NCBI RefSeq assembly: GCF_029852145.1
Contig: NC_079979.1
Coordinates: forward strand, 5,184,501-5,248,500
Direction of reading: 5' to 3'
From: Microplitis mediator
Lineage: Eukaryota > Arthropoda > Insecta > Hymenoptera > Braconidae
DNA length: 64,000 bases
The notes under the pieces were generated by a model. It ran no database searches, had not been told where the DNA came from, and worked only from the letters and a program-made list of their open reading frames with translations. Below, in pieces: positions 11,144-22,857 of this stretch (its first letter is position 1; every line of letters starts with the position of its first letter). A program made the translations under genes and the position numbers.

Positions 11144-12771
11144 TTTAACCAAAAACAGGATCCGAAAAATTTCTAGATGTTACTAATCCCGTGATGGTCT
11201 AGAATATCCAGTCAAAAATTAGATGTCTATTCATTTTCGTTAAGTTGCAGTAACTTAAGCCTATGTAACTTCTGGCTGCACAACTAAATATCAACATCAA
11301 AAATATTCATCAGACATAAAATCCAAGACAAATTTTAGAATATTTTGCACGTATTTGGCGTTTATTTCAGGCAATTTTTGCAAATTTTATATCTTGTGTA
11401 TATTCGTTTATTGATTTGTCAATTTTTTGTTATGGACTTGTTGAATTGAAAACAAAAAGTTGAATAATTGCTACTTTTCTATTAGGCTCGAAATAAATTT
11501 TTTTTTTTTTTTTCAATATAAAAAAAGTTATCCATTTGTTGTTACTTAAATAGTTTTAATTACTTGAACGTTTTTTTTAAAATAAAAATTTAAATTGATA
11601 TCATAGTTTTTCTAATACGATAAGACACTGTAGATGGCACTTTTCAATTGTTTCTCGCAGATACTCGTGAAACGTATAGTTTCAATATATAACATTTTGT
11701 AGACAGACGTTGATGGGCACTTCGGACAAAGTCATGTTGGATGCCTAAAGGTTCTTTGCACGTAGCAGTCAATCAGGATACACAGGATCGACAAAATGCG
11801 CAAAAAAGGAAATCAACGTCTTACGCCTAGGAAATGGTTCTCAAAAGAAGAGAATCATTAGGCAAAAAATGACAATAAAAATAACAAACTGCCTGCAAAG
11901 AAGGGGTAGCTCTGATCGGGGGAAGCGTAATGCACTTCCATACTGGATCAGAAGTGTAGAAACACACTAGGCAACTGCTACTCCGTTACTCGACCAAAAG
12001 GAAGATGCCAAGGTCGAGTAATCCTTTTGTTTTTCATATATTTGATGAGATATAATTTTTTAATTTAAAATTATGACTTTTTTTTACGTTAATTATTGAC
12101 AAAAAAAAAAAAAAAAATTAAATCATTTACTCGTAATATGTATAATAGATTTTCTTTACGAGGGTATATAATTATTTTTGTAAATAATTTTTCAACTTTG
12201 ATAATAACTTTAGGTAAAATTAATAACAAGGCTTTTAAAGTTTTCTGTAGCCTAAGAATTTATAATACGCTAATATTTTTAATACATGATTGATGTTGTC
12301 AGAAACGAAACGTCTAATCCAAGTTTTTATTCACTTTGCTAGTGCAATAATAATAGTATAGATTTTTCACGTTAACCGTAGCAGCTTAAAATAGAGCAGG
12401 CCAATTTGAATCATGAGAAAATTAATGATTTTATTAAGATCAAATTTGATAGCACGTAATATTTTATTGTTGAAAGTAATAATTTTTTATTTTTTGAAAA
12501 TAATATAGCAAGTAATAAATTACAGGAAGGTTTTTATATATAAATTTTTCCATTAAATTTTGAGTTATTGACGTATATAATATGTATTATAAATCAGATA
12601 TAGTGCAAAAATTAGTATCTTATGCTGTGACAAATTCAATTTCATACTGCAAATTTTTTTATTAAAAATTTTCGTAGCATCGTTTTATTGCATTCCAACC
12701 GTAGTTTGTATAAATTTTTTAATTATGACAGAAAATTTTCGTAGTTTAGTAGTAGATAAAACAGATACAGC
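11144..12771 (+). repeat. Satellite unit 6 (1,628 bp)
   Basis: Its tail shares GATGTTGTC, AATAATAATAG, TGTATTATAAA and AATTATGACAG with unit 2 but lacks unit 2's first-half variants, which suggests a recombinant or converted unit. ACAAATTCAATTTC is private. Confidence 0.95.
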
Positions 12772-14400
12772 TTTAACCAAAAACAGGATCCGAAAAATTT
12801 CTAGATGTTACTAATCCCGTGATGGTCTAGAATATCCAGTCAAAAATTAGATGTCTATTCATTTTCGTTAAGTTGCAGTAACTTAAGCCTATGTAACTTC
12901 TGGCTGCACAACTAAATATCAACATCAAAAATATTCATCAGACATAAAATCCAAGACAAATTTTAGAATATTTTGCACGTATTTGGCGTTTATTTCAGGC
13001 AATTTTTGCAAATTTTATATCTTGTGTATATTCGTTTATTGATTTGTCAATTTTTTGTTATGGACTTGTTGAATTGAAAACAAAAAGTTGAATAATTGCT
13101 ACTTTTCTATTAGGCTCGAAATAAATTTTTTTTTTTTTTTTTCAATATAAAAAAAGTTATCCATTTGTTGTTACTTAAATAGTTTTAATTACTTGAACGT
13201 TTTTTTTAAAATAAAAATTTAAATTGATATCATAGTTTTTCTAATACGATAAGACACTGTAGATGGCACTTTTCAATTGTTTCTCGCAGATACTCGTGAA
13301 ACGTATAGTTTCAATATATAACATTTTGTAGACAGACGTTGATGGGCACTTCGGACAAAGTCATGTTGGATGCCTAAAGGTTCTTTGCACGTAGCAGTCA
13401 ATCAGGATACACAGGATCGACAAAATGCGCAAAAAAGGAAATCAACGTCTTACGCCTAGGAAATGGTTCTCAAAAGAAGAGAATCATTAGGCAAAAAATG
13501 ACAATAAAAATAACAAACTGCCTGCAAAGAAGGGGTAGCTCTGATCGGGGGTAGCGTAATGCACTTCCATACTGGATCAGAAGTGTAGAAACACACTAGG
13601 CAACTGCTACTCCGTTACTCGACCAAAAGGAAGATGCCAAGGTCGAGTAATCCTTTTGTTTTTCATATATTTGATGAGATATAATTTTTTAATTTAAAAT
13701 TATGACTTTTTTTTACGTTAATTATTGACAAAAAAAAAAAAAAAAATTAAATCATTTACTCGTAATATGTATAATAGATTTTCTTTACGAGGGTATATAA
13801 TTATTTTTGTAAATAATTTTTCAACTTTGATAATAACTTTAGGTAAAATTAATAACAAGGCTTTTAAACTTTTCTCTAGCCTAAGAATTTATAATACGCT
13901 AATATTTTTAATACACGATTGATATTGTCAGAAACGAAACGTCTAATCCAAGTTTTTATTCACTTTGCTAGTGCAATAAGAATAGTATAGATTTTTCACG
14001 TTAACCGTAGCAGCTTAAAATAGAGCAGGCCAATTTGAATCATGAGAAAATTAATAATTTTATTAAGATCAAATTTGATAGCACGTAATATTTTATTGTT
14101 GAAAGTAATAATTTTTTATTTTTTGAAAATAATATAGCAAGTAATAAATTACAGGAAGGTTTTTATATATAAATTTTTCCATTAAATTTTGAGTTATTGA
14201 CGTATATAATATGTAATATAAATCAGATATAGTGCAAAAATTAGTATCTTATGCTGTGACAAATTAAATTTCATACTGCAAATTTTTTTATTAAAAATTT
14301 TCGTAGCATCGTTTTATTGCATTCCAACCGTAGTTTGTATAAATTTTTTAATCATGACAGAAAATTTTCGTAGTTTAGTAGTAGATAAAACAGATACAGC
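12772..14400 (+). repeat. Satellite unit 7 (1,629 bp)
   Basis: It carries GGGGGTAGCG and AAACTTTTCTCTAGCC, like units 3 and 15, plus the private ATACACGATTGA. Confidence 0.95.
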
Positions 14401-15516
14401 TTCAACCAAAAACAGGATCCGAAAAATTTCTAGATGTTACTAATCCCGTGATGGTCTAGAATATCCAGTCAAAAATTAGATGTCTATTCATTTTCGTTAA
14501 GTTGCAGTAACTTAAGCCTATGTAACTTCTGGCTGCACAACTAAATATCAACATCAAAAATATTCATCAGACATAAAATCCAAGACAAATTTTAGAATAT
14601 TTTGCACGTATTTGGCGTTTATTTCAGGCAATTTTTGCAAATTTTATATCTTGTGTATATTCGTTTATTGATTTGTCAATTTTTTGTTATGGACTTGTTG
14701 AATTGAAAACAAAAAGTTGAATAATTGCTACTTTTCTATTAGGCTCGAAATAAATTTTTTTTTTTTTTTTCAATATAAAAAAAGTTATCCATTTGTTGTT
14801 ACTTAAATAGTTTTAATTACTTGAACGTTTTTTTTAAAATAAAAATTTAAATTGATATCATAGTTTTTCTAATACGATAAGACACTGTAGATGGCACTTT
14901 TCAATTGTTTCTCGCAGATACTCGTGAAACGTATAGTTTCAATATATAACATTTTGTAGACAGACGTTGATGGGCACTTCGGACAAAGTCATGTTGGATG
15001 CCTAAAGGTTCTTTGCACGTAGCAGTCAATCAGGATACACAGGATCGACAAAATGCGCAAAAAAGGAAATCAACGTCTTACGCCTAGGAAATGGTTCTCA
15101 AAAGAAGAGAATCATTAGGCAAAAAATGACAATAAAAATAACAAACTGCCTGCAAAGAAGGGGTAGCTCTGATCGGGGGAAGCGTAATGCACTTCCATAC
15201 TGGATCAGAAGTGTAGAAACACACTAGGCAACTGCTACTCCGTTACTCGACCAAAAGGAAGATGCCAAGGTCGAGTAATCCTTTTGTTTTTCATATATTT
15301 GATGAGATATAATTTTTTAATTTAAAATTATGACTTTTTTTTACGTTAATTATTGACAAAAAAAAAAAAAAAAATTAAATCATTTACTCGTAATATGTAT
15401 AATAGATTTTCTTTACGAGGGTATATAATTATTTTTGTAAATAATTTTTCAACTTTGATAATAACTTTAGGTAAAATTAATAACAAGGCTTTTAAAGTTT
15501 TCTGTAGCCTAAGAAT
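14401..15516 (+). repeat. Satellite unit 8, left part (interrupted)
   Basis: The unit starts TTCAACC, as unit 17 does, and runs to AAGAAT. Foreign DNA follows. The unit resumes at 19092 with no missing bases, giving 1,628 bp in total. Confidence 0.95.
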
Positions 15517-15519
15517 CCA

Positions 15520-15588
15520 GAGACACGGTAGTGTCTCGCGCCAAGTACACGGTCCAACACATGTATATGTGTGAGTGTGTAGCGCGAG
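15520..15588. repeat. Left-end nested hairpins of the 3.57 kb insertion
   Basis: GAGACAC (15520-15526) pairs with GTGTCTC (15531-15537) across a GGTA loop. Overlapping it, CTCGCGC (15535-15541) pairs perfectly with GCGCGAG (15582-15588) and encloses the palindromic CACATGTATATGTG. The region is much GC-richer than its surroundings. Hairpins abutting a terminus are typical of rolling-circle element ends. Confidence 0.6.
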
Positions 15589-15599
15589 CCTACCTGTCT

Positions 15600-16036
15600 C
15601 TTTTCTCGAGTCGGAGTGGTGTTTTATGGTTATGTATTACATTTTTTTTAATTAAAATTTAAACACGGCTTATTTCTGTTTTTTCTAAATATTTGTGTCT
15701 CACTCAGACTTTATTAACTGAATGTTATCACATTTTATTATTATTTATCTCATAAAATATAAAAAACGTTAGCATATACTATAGTACCTTAAAATTTGAG
15801 ATTTGAGAAATTTTTTCCATCTATAATTTATGCTTATTTATTACCGTCTTAGAATAAATAGTTTCAAGAAGGAGCACGATTGACTCAACATCGAAGTATT
15901 TAAAATCTGTCTTGATTTTTAGCACTAGAGAGCGCTTTCATTATCCGACACAGCCTTGTATGCACAAGCAACGAGGCCTAATGCGTAATATTATTTTACC
16001 CATGACGAATGAATGAGCGAGTTTGGGTTAACTATT
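15600..16036. other. AT-rich filler of the insertion
   Basis: I see no gene, RNA or clear repeat here. Confidence 0.5.
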
Positions 16037-16483
16037 AACTACCCTAATGACTACTTAGCTTGAAATTGACAATAATTTGACAATGAAATTACCCAAAATT
16101 TGCTGCCCGAATTTGCTGACAGTTTGACAGCGAAGGTTAAATCGAAAAATTTACGATTAATTTTTCCTCAATTTAAAGGTAACTTTTTTTACTCGAAACA
16201 AAATCCAATTAGCGCAGTTTGCCTAGCAAAAGTTTAACTTTACGAAAAAATCCTTAAATTTTTCGTCAAATGTCGGTCAACTTTAAGCTTTTCTGTTTTT
16301 GACGACAATTTGTATACAACTTTTGAAGTAAATTTGCATTTTAACTCAGAAAGTAAATTTACGTCAAATTGTATGGTAAGTTGTACACCAATTATCGTCA
16401 AAAACGAAAAAGCCCGAAATTGACGGTCATTTGACAAAAAAATCCAGGAAACTTTTATAAAGAAAACTTTTGTTTAGCAAACT
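16037..16483. repeat. MITE-like palindromic repeat, copy 1
   Basis: It begins ACTACCCTAATGACTAC and contains TAGCTTGAAATTGACA, like copy 2 immediately downstream. The second half (about 16216-16483) is an imperfect palindrome: AGTTTGCCTAGCAAAAG on the left corresponds to the complement of TTTAGCAAACT on the right, with matching interior such as GTCAAAAACGAAAAAG. The short minus-strand frame in it is a by-product of the palindrome. Confidence 0.6.
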
Positions 16484-16990
16484 CCCTAATAGCGACTTTA
16501 GCTTGAAATTGACACTAATTTGAGATTGAAATTGCCTGAAATTTGTTGCCCGAATTTCCTGACAATTTGACAGCAGAAGTTGGAAAGAAAAATTTTCGGT
16601 TAATTTTCGTTCAATTTAGAAGTAACTTTTTAGGAGAAAAAAAAGTCGGTAATGTTAATTCTTACCATTTCAGAAGGTAAGCAAAATCATAAATCAAATT
16701 TTCTACAATTTCACGGTAAAAAAATACTTTACAATTTTTTAAGTCAAATTAACCATGAATTGAAGTAAAAATATGCTTAAAAATTGACGACAACTTTTTT
16801 CTAGTCAACTTTTAAAGTGAATTTGGATTCTAAATCGGGCAGAGTAAATTGGCGTCAAATTGAATATCAAGTTGCATACAAATAGTCGTAAAAAACGGAA
16901 AAGTCCGAAGTTGACGGATATTTGACGAAAAATTCAAGGAAACTTTTGTAAGTAAACTTTTGCTAAAGCAAACTGTGCTATTAGGGAGTT
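16480..16990. mobile_element. MITE with perfect 14-bp TIRs (511 bp), copy 2
   Basis: The termini are AACTCCCTAATAGC (16480-16493) and its exact complement GCTATTAGGGAGTT (16977-16990). There is no coding capacity. The interior is homologous to the preceding block (TAGCTTGAAATTGACA, GCCCGAATTT, GACAATTTGACAGC), so the two form a tandem pair sharing a boundary. No clear target duplication is seen, and the superfamily is not assignable from this. Confidence 0.6.
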
Positions 16991-17480
16991 CGCTCGGCGA
17001 ATCTGATAATATGGTAAGTTTACCAAGAACTCAGTTTGACCAACAGAAACAAACTAAAATATTTTTATGTTTTCAATGTTGTTAGTCACACGCAAGTGAC
17101 ATTTTCCACCACAAAGTGGTAATTTTGAATTATCGTTATTTACCCGCTCAACTGAACTTTGATTTTAATCCTACTGCATGACTAAATGATAAGTTATGAT
17201 CACGAAAGTATTTTCAAAATTAATAATATAATCATGACTGATTCCATCAACTGAAAATATCAGTAAATTATTTACATTGCAATTTTTATAAGAAAATCTA
17301 TATAAATAATTTCGTGTGAAGTTACAGTTTTGTCAAACTCGATAATGGTATAATAACTAAAAATTACCATACAAGTCAACAATTTGATTGATCAGTTTAT
17401 TGATGTTTATTTAAGTTGGCATGTGTCATATGTAAAAAAAAGTGGCGGTTAAAAGTAAAACAATAGTGGTCATTGTTGTT
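16991..17480. other. AT-rich segment upstream of the protease-like fragment
   Basis: No reading frame of note is visible. It could include intron or 5' flank of the captured gene piece that follows; nothing in it decides this. Confidence 0.4.
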
Positions 17481-17482
17481 AA

Positions 17483-17683
17483 AAAGAATTTTGCGTGAAT
17501 ATCGGCCATTATTACGGATTTATCAGACAGTGGTTCAATACATTGAAATTTTGCAATAATTGTAAAGAGATCAAAGAAACGCATACTAAAATTGTAATAA
17601 ACTCTGTACAGCAGATAATTGTCGTGAAGTTAGAATCATCTTTAAAAGATAATAATAAAATTTCAATAAAAAAAAAGGACTGA
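17483..17683 (+). pseudogene. USP-like (peptidase C19) fragment, part 1: zinc-ribbon region
   Basis: The frame is open from 17483 after a stop and has no ATG. It encodes a C-x-x-C (F-C-N-N-C-K) followed about 20 residues later by I-I-V-V-K-L-E-S, which resembles the strand and zinc-ribbon region in the middle of ubiquitin-specific proteases. It ends just after an A-run (about 17668-17676). The matching downstream half is in another frame, so a one-base indel in that run probably broke the gene. The Cys and Gln-Gln-Asp catalytic boxes expected upstream are not visible. It is probably a gene piece captured by the surrounding element. Confidence 0.45.
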
Positions 17684-17691
17684 TAAAATCA

Positions 17692-17901
17692 GTGCCTACA
17701 GCCAAGATTTCTTTGTGTAATGAAATGTATAATGTCGTAAGTGCAATATTTTATTCTGAAAAAGATGATAGCTCTTGTCATTATGTTGCTATGATGAAAG
17801 ATAACTCAGCATGGATCCAAGCAGATGATAAAAACATACAACCAATACGGTGGCCAACTAATGCTAAAAATGCTTATGTTTTCTTTTTACAAAAAAAATA
17901 A
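17692..17901 (+). pseudogene. USP-like (peptidase C19) fragment, part 2: catalytic His/Asp box
   Basis: It encodes about 69 residues, including M-Y-N-V-V-S-A-I-F-Y, C-H-Y-V-A-M-M-K, W-I-Q-A-D-D and N-A-Y-V-F-F-L. Ubiquitin-specific proteases end with Y-N-L-x-A-V-I, G-H-Y-V-A-Y, W-Y-x-F-D-D and A-Y-x-L-F-Y in that order, with His and Asp of the catalytic triad in the second and third motifs. Both residues are kept here, although the usual Gly before His is Cys. The frame is open upstream into the A-run shared with part 1. Without the Cys box it cannot be an active protease. A fragment of a transposon-encoded C19 protein is an alternative to host capture. Confidence 0.55.
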
Positions 17902-18393
17902 AGGGGAATATTGATTAAGAATTTTTTTCATCAAATTTTTCCTAAAAATATCCTATAATTTCTCACTACAAAAAAAAATTATTACAATAATACTTTTTGA
18001 AAAGTTAATTTCAATTTATGCGGTAAATTATAGTGTCCTCTTATCGGCTAATATAGATTAAACTGAGAGCCAATAGAACTATTTTGAACTTAAAAATGAT
18101 TGGACGACGACAAAATATTTCGCTACTTTTGATCATAGATGGGGTGACTTAGACAAAAATTTTCTGGCAACTCTGAATTCAATTTTCCCACAATCTGCGG
18201 TGGATATAGGACGGCAAAAAGAAAAAGAAAGTCGTATTTCTTAGTGGCTAAGATTATATATATCATGTAAATGTTTCGTAATATTAAAAAATTTATAATT
18301 ATTGTATCAAAGGTTTCTATTCAGAAATATAAAAAACAATGTAACTCCCAGACAATATATGAAGTTGCTTTGCTCTACAAAAAAGAGAGAAAT
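17902..18393. other. AT-rich segment between protease-like fragment and foldback
   Basis: No gene is seen. Short open frames here (for example one running into the foldback arm at 18271-18456) have no recognisable content. Confidence 0.4.
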
Positions 18394-19089
18394 CCCACCA
18401 AAAACAGATTCTCTGTAAAAAAATCGCGCCAAGTACACGTTCAACACTTTTTATGAATGGAAAAAATTTACTTTACAAAAAGCTATAAAATCTTGAAAAC
18501 ACCAAGTAACTGGTAGCATTGAAAATCATGAGAAAAATCTCAATCAAAATATATAATAAAAAAAAAATGATCCGAATGTACTTGGTGTGCGTTTAAACAA
18601 TAAATTTTCTTGTTATCGTTATTTGTCTGCAGCTTACTAAAATTCAGAATCGATCACAGGAATTGACTGTAAAATCAAGCGTGTAGTCAGAATTTAAACA
18701 CTTACCGAAAAACATTGAAATGCGGTGAGCAAGCTATAGAAATTTAACACGCCATTAAACGTGTATCAAATGACTACAAAAAAAATATAGTTAGCGTATG
18801 ACAAACATGGGATACATACCATGTGTGTTAAAATAATACACTTACTTACAGAGTGGATTTGCAGTGAATTACTTCACTCAATCAAATCGTGACGCACACC
18901 AAGTACATTCGGATCATTTTTTTTTTATTATATATTTTGATTGAGATTTTTCTCATGATTTTCAATGCTACCAGTTACTTGGTGTTTTCAAGATTTTATA
19001 GCTTTTTGTAAAGTAAATTTTTTCCATTCATAAAAAGTGTTGAACGTGTACTTGGCGCGATTTTTTACAGAGAATCTGTTTTTGGTGGG
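18394..19089. mobile_element. Foldback element with arms of about 197 bp (696 bp)
   Basis: The left arm (18394-18591) starts CCCACCAAAAACAG. The right arm (18893-19089) is its nearly perfect complement, ending CTGTTTTTGGTGGG. They enclose about 300 bp of non-coding sequence. Each arm carries the same small hairpin (18404-18416, 19067-19079) and the CGCGCCAAGTACACGTTCAA motif that also occurs at the left end of the whole insertion. The right arm is the right terminus of the 3.57 kb insertion. The foldback may therefore be a duplicated, inverted element end rather than an independent later insertion. Confidence 0.7.
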
Positions 19090-19091
19090 AT

Positions 19092-19603
19092 TTATAATAC
19101 GCTAATATTTTTAATACATGATTGATATTGTCAGAAACGAAACGTCTAATCCAAGTTTTTATTCACTTTGCTAGTGCAATAAGAATAGTATAGATTTTTC
19201 ACGTTAACCGTAGCAGCTTAAAATAGAGCAGGCCAATTTGAATCATGAGAAAATTAATAATTTTATTAAGATCAAATTTGATAGCACGTAATATTTTATT
19301 GTTGAAAGTAATAATTTTTTATTTTTTGAAAATAATATAGCAAGTAATAAATTACAGGAAGGTTTTTATATATAAATTTTTCCATTAAATTTTGAGTTAT
19401 TGACGTATATAATATGTAATATAAATCAGATATAGTGCAAAAATTAGTATCTTATGCTGTGACAAATTAAATTTCATACTGCAAATTTTTTTATTAAAAA
19501 TTTTCGTAGCATCGTTTTATTGCATTCCAACCGTAGTTTGTATAAATTTTTTAATCATGACAGAAAATTTTCGTAGTTTAGTAGTAGATAAAACAGATAC
19601 AGC
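19092..19603 (+). repeat. Satellite unit 8, right part
   Basis: The interrupted unit resumes at TTATAATACGCTAATA and completes without loss. It is close to the consensus. Confidence 0.95.
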
Positions 19604-21231
19604 TTTAACCAAAAACAGGATCCGAAAAATTTCTAGATGTTACTAATCCCGTGATGGTCTAGAATATCCAGTCAAAAATTAGATGTCTATTCATTTTCGT
19701 TAAGTTGCAGTAACTTAAGCCTATGTAACTTCTGGCTGCACAACTAAATATCAACATCAAAAATATTCATCAGACATAAAATCCAAGACAAATTTTAGAA
19801 TATTTTGCACGTATTTGGCGTTTATTTCAGGCAATTTTTGCAAATTTTATATCTTGTGTATATTCGTTTATTGATTTGTCAATTTTTTGTTATGGACTTG
19901 TTGAATTGAAAACAAAAAGTTGAATAATTGCTACTTTTCTATTAGGCTCGAAATAAATTTTTTTTTTTTTTTTCAATATAAAAAAAGTTATCCATTTGTT
20001 GTTACTTAAATAGTTTTAATTACTTGAACGTTTTTTTTAAAATAAAAATTTAAATTGATATCATAGTTTTTCTAATACGATAAGACACTGTAGATGGCAC
20101 TTTTCAATTGTTTCTCGCAGATACTCGTGAAACGTATAGTTTCAATATATAACATTTTGTAGACAGACGTTGATGGGCACTTCGGACAAAGTCATGTTGG
20201 ATGCCTAAAGGTTCTTTGCACGTAGCAGTCAATCAGGATACACAGGATCGACAAAATGCGCAAAAAAGGAAATCAACGTCTTACGCCTAGGAAATGGTTC
20301 TCAAAAGAAGAGAATCATTAGGCAAAAAATGACAATAAAAATAACAAACTGCCTGCAAAGAAGGGGTAGCTCTGATCGGGGGAAGCGTAATGCACTTCCA
20401 TACTGGATCAGAAGTGTAGAAACACACTAGGCAACTGCTACTCCGTTACTCGACCAAAAGGAAGATGCCAAGGTCGAGTAATCCTTTTGTTTTTCATATA
20501 TTTGATGAGATATAATTTTTTAATTTAAAATTATGACTTTTTTTTACGTTAATTATTGACAAAAAAAAAAAAAAAAATTAAATCATTTACTCGTAATATG
20601 TATAATAGATTTTCTTTACGAGGGTATATAATTATTTTTGTAAATAATTTTTCAACTTTGATAATAACTTTAGGTAAAATTAATAACAAGGCTTTTAAAG
20701 TTTTCTGTAGCCTAAGAATTTATAATACGCTAATATTTTTAATACATGATTGATATTGTCAGAAACGAAACGTCTAATCCAAGTTTTTATTCACTTTGCT
20801 AGTGCAATAAGAATAGTATAGATTTTTCACGTTAACCGTAGCAGCTTAAAATAGAGCAGGCCAATTTGAATCATCAGAAAATTAATGATTTTATTAAGAT
20901 CAAATTTGATAGCACGTAATATTTTATTGTTGAAAGTAATAATTTTTTATTTTTTGAAAATAATATAGCAAGTAATAAATTACAGGAAGGTTTTTATATA
21001 TAAATTTTTCCATTAAATTTTGAGTTATTGACGTATATAATATGTAATATAAATCAGATATAGTGCAAAAATTAGTATCTTATGCTGTGACAAATTAAAT
21101 TTCATACTACAAATTTTTTTATTAAAAATTTTCGTAGCATCGTTTTATTGCATTCCAACCGTAGTTTGTATAAATTTTTTAATCATGACAGAAAATTTTC
21201 GTAGTTTAGTAGTAGATAAAACAGATACAGC
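19604..21231 (+). repeat. Satellite unit 9 (1,628 bp)
   Basis: The tail variant AATCATCAGAAAATTAATGA is shared with distant unit 30. ATACTACAAA is shared with units 18 and 30. Confidence 0.95.
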
Positions 21232-22857
21232 TTTAACTAAAAACAGGATCCGAAAAATTTCTAGATGTTACTAATCCCGTGATGGTCTAGAATATCCAGT
21301 CAAAAATTAGATGTCTATTCATTTTCGTTAAGTTGCAGTAACTTAAGCCTATGTAACTTCTGGCTGCACAACTAAATATCAACATCAAAAATATTCATCA
21401 GACATAAAATCCAAGACAAATTTTAGAATATTTTGCACGTATTTGGCGTTTATTTCAGGCAATTTTTGCAAATTTTATATCTTGTGTATATTCGTTTATT
21501 GATTTGTCAATTTTTTGTTATGGACTTGTTGAATTGAAAACAAAAAGTTGAATAATTGCTACTTTTCTATTAGGCTCGAAATAAATTTTTTTTTTTTTTT
21601 CAATATAAAAAAAGTTATCCATTTGTTGTTACTTAAATAGTTTTAATTACTTGAACGTTTTTTTTAAAATAAAAATTTAAATTGATATCATAGTTTTTCT
21701 AATACGATAAGACACTGTAGATGGCACTTTTCAATTGTTTCTCGCAGATACTCGTGAAACGTATAGTTTCAATATATAACATTTTGTAGACAGACGTTGA
21801 TGGGCACTTCGGACAAAGTCATGTTGGATGCCTAAAGGTTCTTTGCACGTAGCAGTCAATCAGGATACACAGGATCGACAAAATGCGCAAAAAAGGAAAT
21901 CAACGTCTTACGCCTAGGAAATGGTTCTCAAAAGAAGAGAATCATTAGGCAAAAAATGACAATAAAAATAACAAACTGCCTGCAAAGAAGGGGTAGCTCT
22001 GATCGGGGGAAGCGTAATGCACTTCCATACTGGATCAGAAGTGTAGAAACACACTAGGCAACTGCTACTCCGTTACTCGACCAAAAGGAAGATGCCAAGG
22101 TCGAGTAATCCTTTTGTTTTTCATATATTTGATGAGATATAATTTTTTAATTTAAAATTATGACTTTTTTTTACGTTAATTATTGACAAAAAAAAAAAAA
22201 AAAATTAAATCATTTACTCGTAATATGTATAATAGATTTTCTTTACGAGGGTATATAATTATTTTTGTAAATAATTTTTCAACTTTGATAATAACTTTAG
22301 GTAAAATTAATAACAAGGCTTTTAAAGTTTTCTGTAGCCTAAGAATTTATAATACGCTAATATTTTTAATACATGATTGATATTGTCAGAAACGAAACGT
22401 CTAATCCAAGTTTTTATTCACTTTGCTAGTGCAATAAGAATAGTATAGATTTTTCACGTTAACCGTAGCAGCTTAAAATAGAGCAGGCCAATTTGAATCA
22501 TGAGAAAATTAATAATTTTATTAAGATCAAATTTGATAGCACGTAATATTTCATTGTTGAAAGTAATAATTTTTTATTTTTTGAAAATAATATAGCAAGT
22601 AATAAATTACAGGAAGGTTTTTATATATAAATTTTTCCATTAAATTTTGAGTTATTGACGTATATAATATGTAATATAAATCAGATATAGTGCAAAAATT
22701 AGTATCTTATGCTGTGACAAATTAAATTTCATACTGCAAATTTTTTTATTAAAAATTTTCGTAGCATCGTTTTATTGCATTCCAACCGTAGTTTGTATAA
22801 ATTTTTTAATCATGACAGAAAATTTTCGTAGTTTAGTAGTAGATAAAACAGATACAG
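21232..22857 (+). repeat. Satellite unit 10 (1,626 bp), ending at the LTR insertion
   Basis: It starts TTTAACTAAAAAC and has the private AATATTTCATTG. It ends GATACAG, whose last four bases ACAG form the target duplication of the LTR element. Confidence 0.95.
22854..22857. repeat. Target-site duplication ACAG, left
   Basis: ACAG precedes the 5' LTR and recurs after the 3' LTR (30569-30572). Four to six bases is the usual Ty3/gypsy range. The base after the right copy is G, where other units have C. Confidence 0.7.

Larger units (their letters stand above)
3019..15516 (+). repeat. Satellite array, block A (units 1-7 and most of unit 8)
   Basis: These are head-to-tail copies of a unit of about 1,627 bp, phased here at TTTAACCAAAAACAGG. 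Units start at 3020, 4635, 6262, 7890, 9516, 11144, 12772 and 14401. Each unit has a T-tract of about 16 nt near offset 360, a GC-richer core of about 300 nt with strong dyads near offsets 570-885, an A-tract of about 16 nt near offset 945, and AT-rich filler elsewhere. Differences between units are few substitutions, small homopolymer changes and one 12-nt deletion. No conserved long reading frame is present. Confidence 0.97.
15517..19091 (-). mobile_element. Candidate non-autonomous Helitron2/Helentron-like element (3.57 kb) inserted in unit 8
   Basis: The interrupted unit rejoins exactly (AAGAAT | TTATAATACG). At most an AT duplication is present (15515-15516 and 19090-19091); read another way, the insertion falls between two T, or A and T, with no duplication. 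Both ends carry hairpins: GAGACAC-ggta-GTGTCTC (15520-15537) three bases from the left end, and ACAGA-gaa-TCTGT (19067-19079) about a dozen bases from the right end. Subterminal inverted repeats match: CGCGCCAAGTACAC at 15537 and its complement ending at 19059. End hairpins plus asymmetric subterminal repeats without a normal target duplication are known from Helitron2/Helentron rolling-circle elements, which often capture gene pieces. No Rep/helicase is present. The orientation is uncertain. A TIR or foldback transposon with a 2-bp duplication is the alternative. Confidence 0.45.

Noticed and set aside
16240..16437. 65-codon minus-strand frame in the insertion
   Set aside because: It lies wholly in a palindromic MITE-like repeat and has no recognisable content.
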